Assembly: GCA_902783995.1 (NCBI GenBank)
Contig: CACZTG010000339.1
Coordinates: 1-7,368 of the forward strand
Reading direction: 5' to 3'
DNA from: an uncultured Ruminococcus sp.
Lineage (GTDB): Bacteria > Bacillota_A > Clostridia > RUG12999
Length of the DNA stretch: 7,368 bases
Numbering within the stretch: the first letter of the stretch is position 1; each line of letters opens with the position of its first letter. The notes below the pieces were generated by a model, which had not been told where the DNA came from, ran no database searches, and was given only the letters and a program-made list of their open reading frames with translations. The translations under genes were made by a program, and so were the position numbers. Of the stretch, positions 6,451-7,368 are shown one piece after another.

Positions 6451-6482
6451 AAAAAAGCAGCCGAAAAATCGACTGCTTTTTT
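6451..6482 (-). terminator. Intrinsic terminator of tuf
   Basis: A nine-base stem (6456-6464 with 6469-6477) with a four-base loop starts 21 bases past the tuf stop and is followed by six U on the minus-strand transcript. One pair is a G-U wobble on the minus strand but an A-C mismatch on the plus strand, so the hairpin is built for leftward transcription. It isolates tuf from the next gene. Confidence 0.9.
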
Positions 6483-6503
6483 GTAAATTAAAAAGTCTTA
6501 TTC

Positions 6504-7368
6504 TTATTCAACAATAGCTGTTACGATACCGGAACCTACTGTACGACCGCCTTCACGGATAGCGAAACGAAGTCCTTCTTCCATAGCGATAGGTGTGATA
6601 AGCTCAACGGAAATCTCAACGTTATCGCCCGGCATACACATTTCTGTACCTTCGGGAAGTGTGATAACACCTGTAACGTCTGTTGTTCTGAAATAGAACT
6701 GAGGTCTGTAGCTGTTAAAGAAAGGTGTATGACGTCCGCCTTCTTCTTTCTTTAATACGTAAACCTGTCCTTTAAACTTTGTGTGCGGATGAATTGAACC
6801 GGGAGCAGCAAGAACCTGTCCTCTTTCAATATCCTTTTTGTCGATACCGCGAAGAAGCGCACCGATATTATCGCCCGCCTGAGCCTCGTCAAGAAGCTTT
6901 CTGAACATTTCGATACCGGTAACAACTGTCTTTCTTGTTTCTTTGATACCAACGATTTCAACTTCATCGGACATATGAAGAATACCTTTTTCAACTCTGC
7001 CTGTTGCAACTGTACCACGACCTGTGATAGAGAATACGTCCTCGACAGGCATAAGGAACTTGTCGTCAACATCTCTCTTGGGTTCGGGAATGTAGCTGTC
7101 AACAGCATCCATAAGATCAAGTATGCATTTGTACTCCGGAGCGTTCGGGTCTGTTGATGTGGATTCAATAGCTGCAAGAGCAGAACCTTTGATAATCGGA
7201 ATCTCATCACCCGGGAAGTCATATTCCGAAAGAAGATCACGGATTTCCATTTCAACAAGCTCAAGAAGCTCTTCGTCATCAACCTGGTCAATCTTGTTCA
7301 TGAAAACAACGATTGAAGGAACGCCAACCTGACGAGCAAGAAGAATATGCTCACGAGTCTGAGGCATA
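6504..7368 (-). CDS. tuf: Translation elongation factor Tu, N-terminus outside window
   Basis: EF-Tu is the cytoplasmic GTPase that brings aminoacyl-tRNA to the ribosome. The window holds the last 287 codons and the stop. By comparison with E. coli EF-Tu about 111 N-terminal residues are missing, including the P-loop, switch I and the DxxG motif. The first visible methionine, in [10 protein letters not shown], is internal and not a start. In visible numbering, the G4 motif NKID is at 24-27 and G5 SAL at 62-64. Domain 2 covers about 102-192 with [11 protein letters not shown] (116-126). Domain 3 covers about 194-287 with [22 protein letters not shown] and the terminal [10 protein letters not shown]. 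All conserved blocks look intact. The sequence resembles Clostridia EF-Tu. Its terminator and the accessory gene downstream suggest tuf is the last gene of its operon, possibly the usual rpsL-rpsG-fusA-tuf group; the upstream genes are not visible. Confidence 0.98.
   Translation of the reverse strand, partial: MPQTREHILLARQVGVPSIVVFMNKIDQVDDEELLELVEMEIRDLLSEYDFPGDEIPIIKGSALAAIESTSTDPNAPEYKCILDLMDAVDSYIPEPKRDVDDKFLMPVEDVFSITGRGTVATGRVEKGILHMSDEVEIVGIKETRKTVVTGIEMFRKLLDEAQAGDNIGALLRGIDKKDIERGQVLAAPGSIHPHTKFKGQVYVLKKEEGGRHTPFFNSYRPQFYFRTTDVTGVITLPEGTEMCMPGDNVEISVELITPIAMEEGLRFAIREGGRTVGSGIVTAIVE

Noticed and set aside
6752..7291. Second minus-strand open frame of 179 codons
   Set aside because: Out-of-frame overlap entirely within tuf, whose frame is unmistakable; this is a by-product of tuf codon bias.

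Overview
The window looks like a chromosomal stretch from a low-to-moderate GC Gram-positive anaerobe, most likely a Clostridia-class Bacillota. The clues are the EF-Tu sequence type, a strong AGGAGG ribosome binding site, Firmicutes-style lipoprotein and signal peptides, and promoters with extended -10 elements (TGN-TAAAAT). The genus cannot be named from the sequence alone. All five genes lie on the minus strand, so transcription runs from right to left in window coordinates.

In transcription order: (i) the 3' three-quarters of tuf (EF-Tu, 6504-7368) ends in a clear intrinsic terminator. (ii) A monocistronic gene (3731-6331) encodes a large secreted protein with a signal peptide, three tandem concanavalin/LamG-like beta-sandwich domains and a short C-terminal module. 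It has its own promoter and a strong terminator. (iii) A two-gene operon follows: a seven-transmembrane histidine kinase (2072-3598), translationally coupled by an ATGA overlap to a NarL/LuxR-type response regulator (1380-2075). It has its own promoter. (iv) The last gene (1-1264) encodes a family 1, sugar-type solute-binding lipoprotein of an ABC importer. It has its own promoter and runs off the left edge.

The most notable signal is regulatory. The promoters of the secreted protein and of the solute-binding protein carry nearly the same element (TGTNNACAAANTATCAAC). It abuts the -35 hexamer at exactly the same distance, and both promoters have 17-nt spacers and TGN-TAAAAT -10 boxes. The promoter of the two-component operon lying between them has the same core layout but lacks the element. 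A simple model is that one transcription factor co-regulates the two genes, possibly the response regulator encoded between them. The locus could then be a small extracellular glycan binding, sensing and uptake unit. The shared element and the gene order are read directly from the sequence. The identity of the regulator and the glycan connection are inference.

No RNA genes, CRISPR arrays, insertion sequences or attachment sites were seen. All intergenic gaps are under 180 bp and are accounted for by promoters and terminators.
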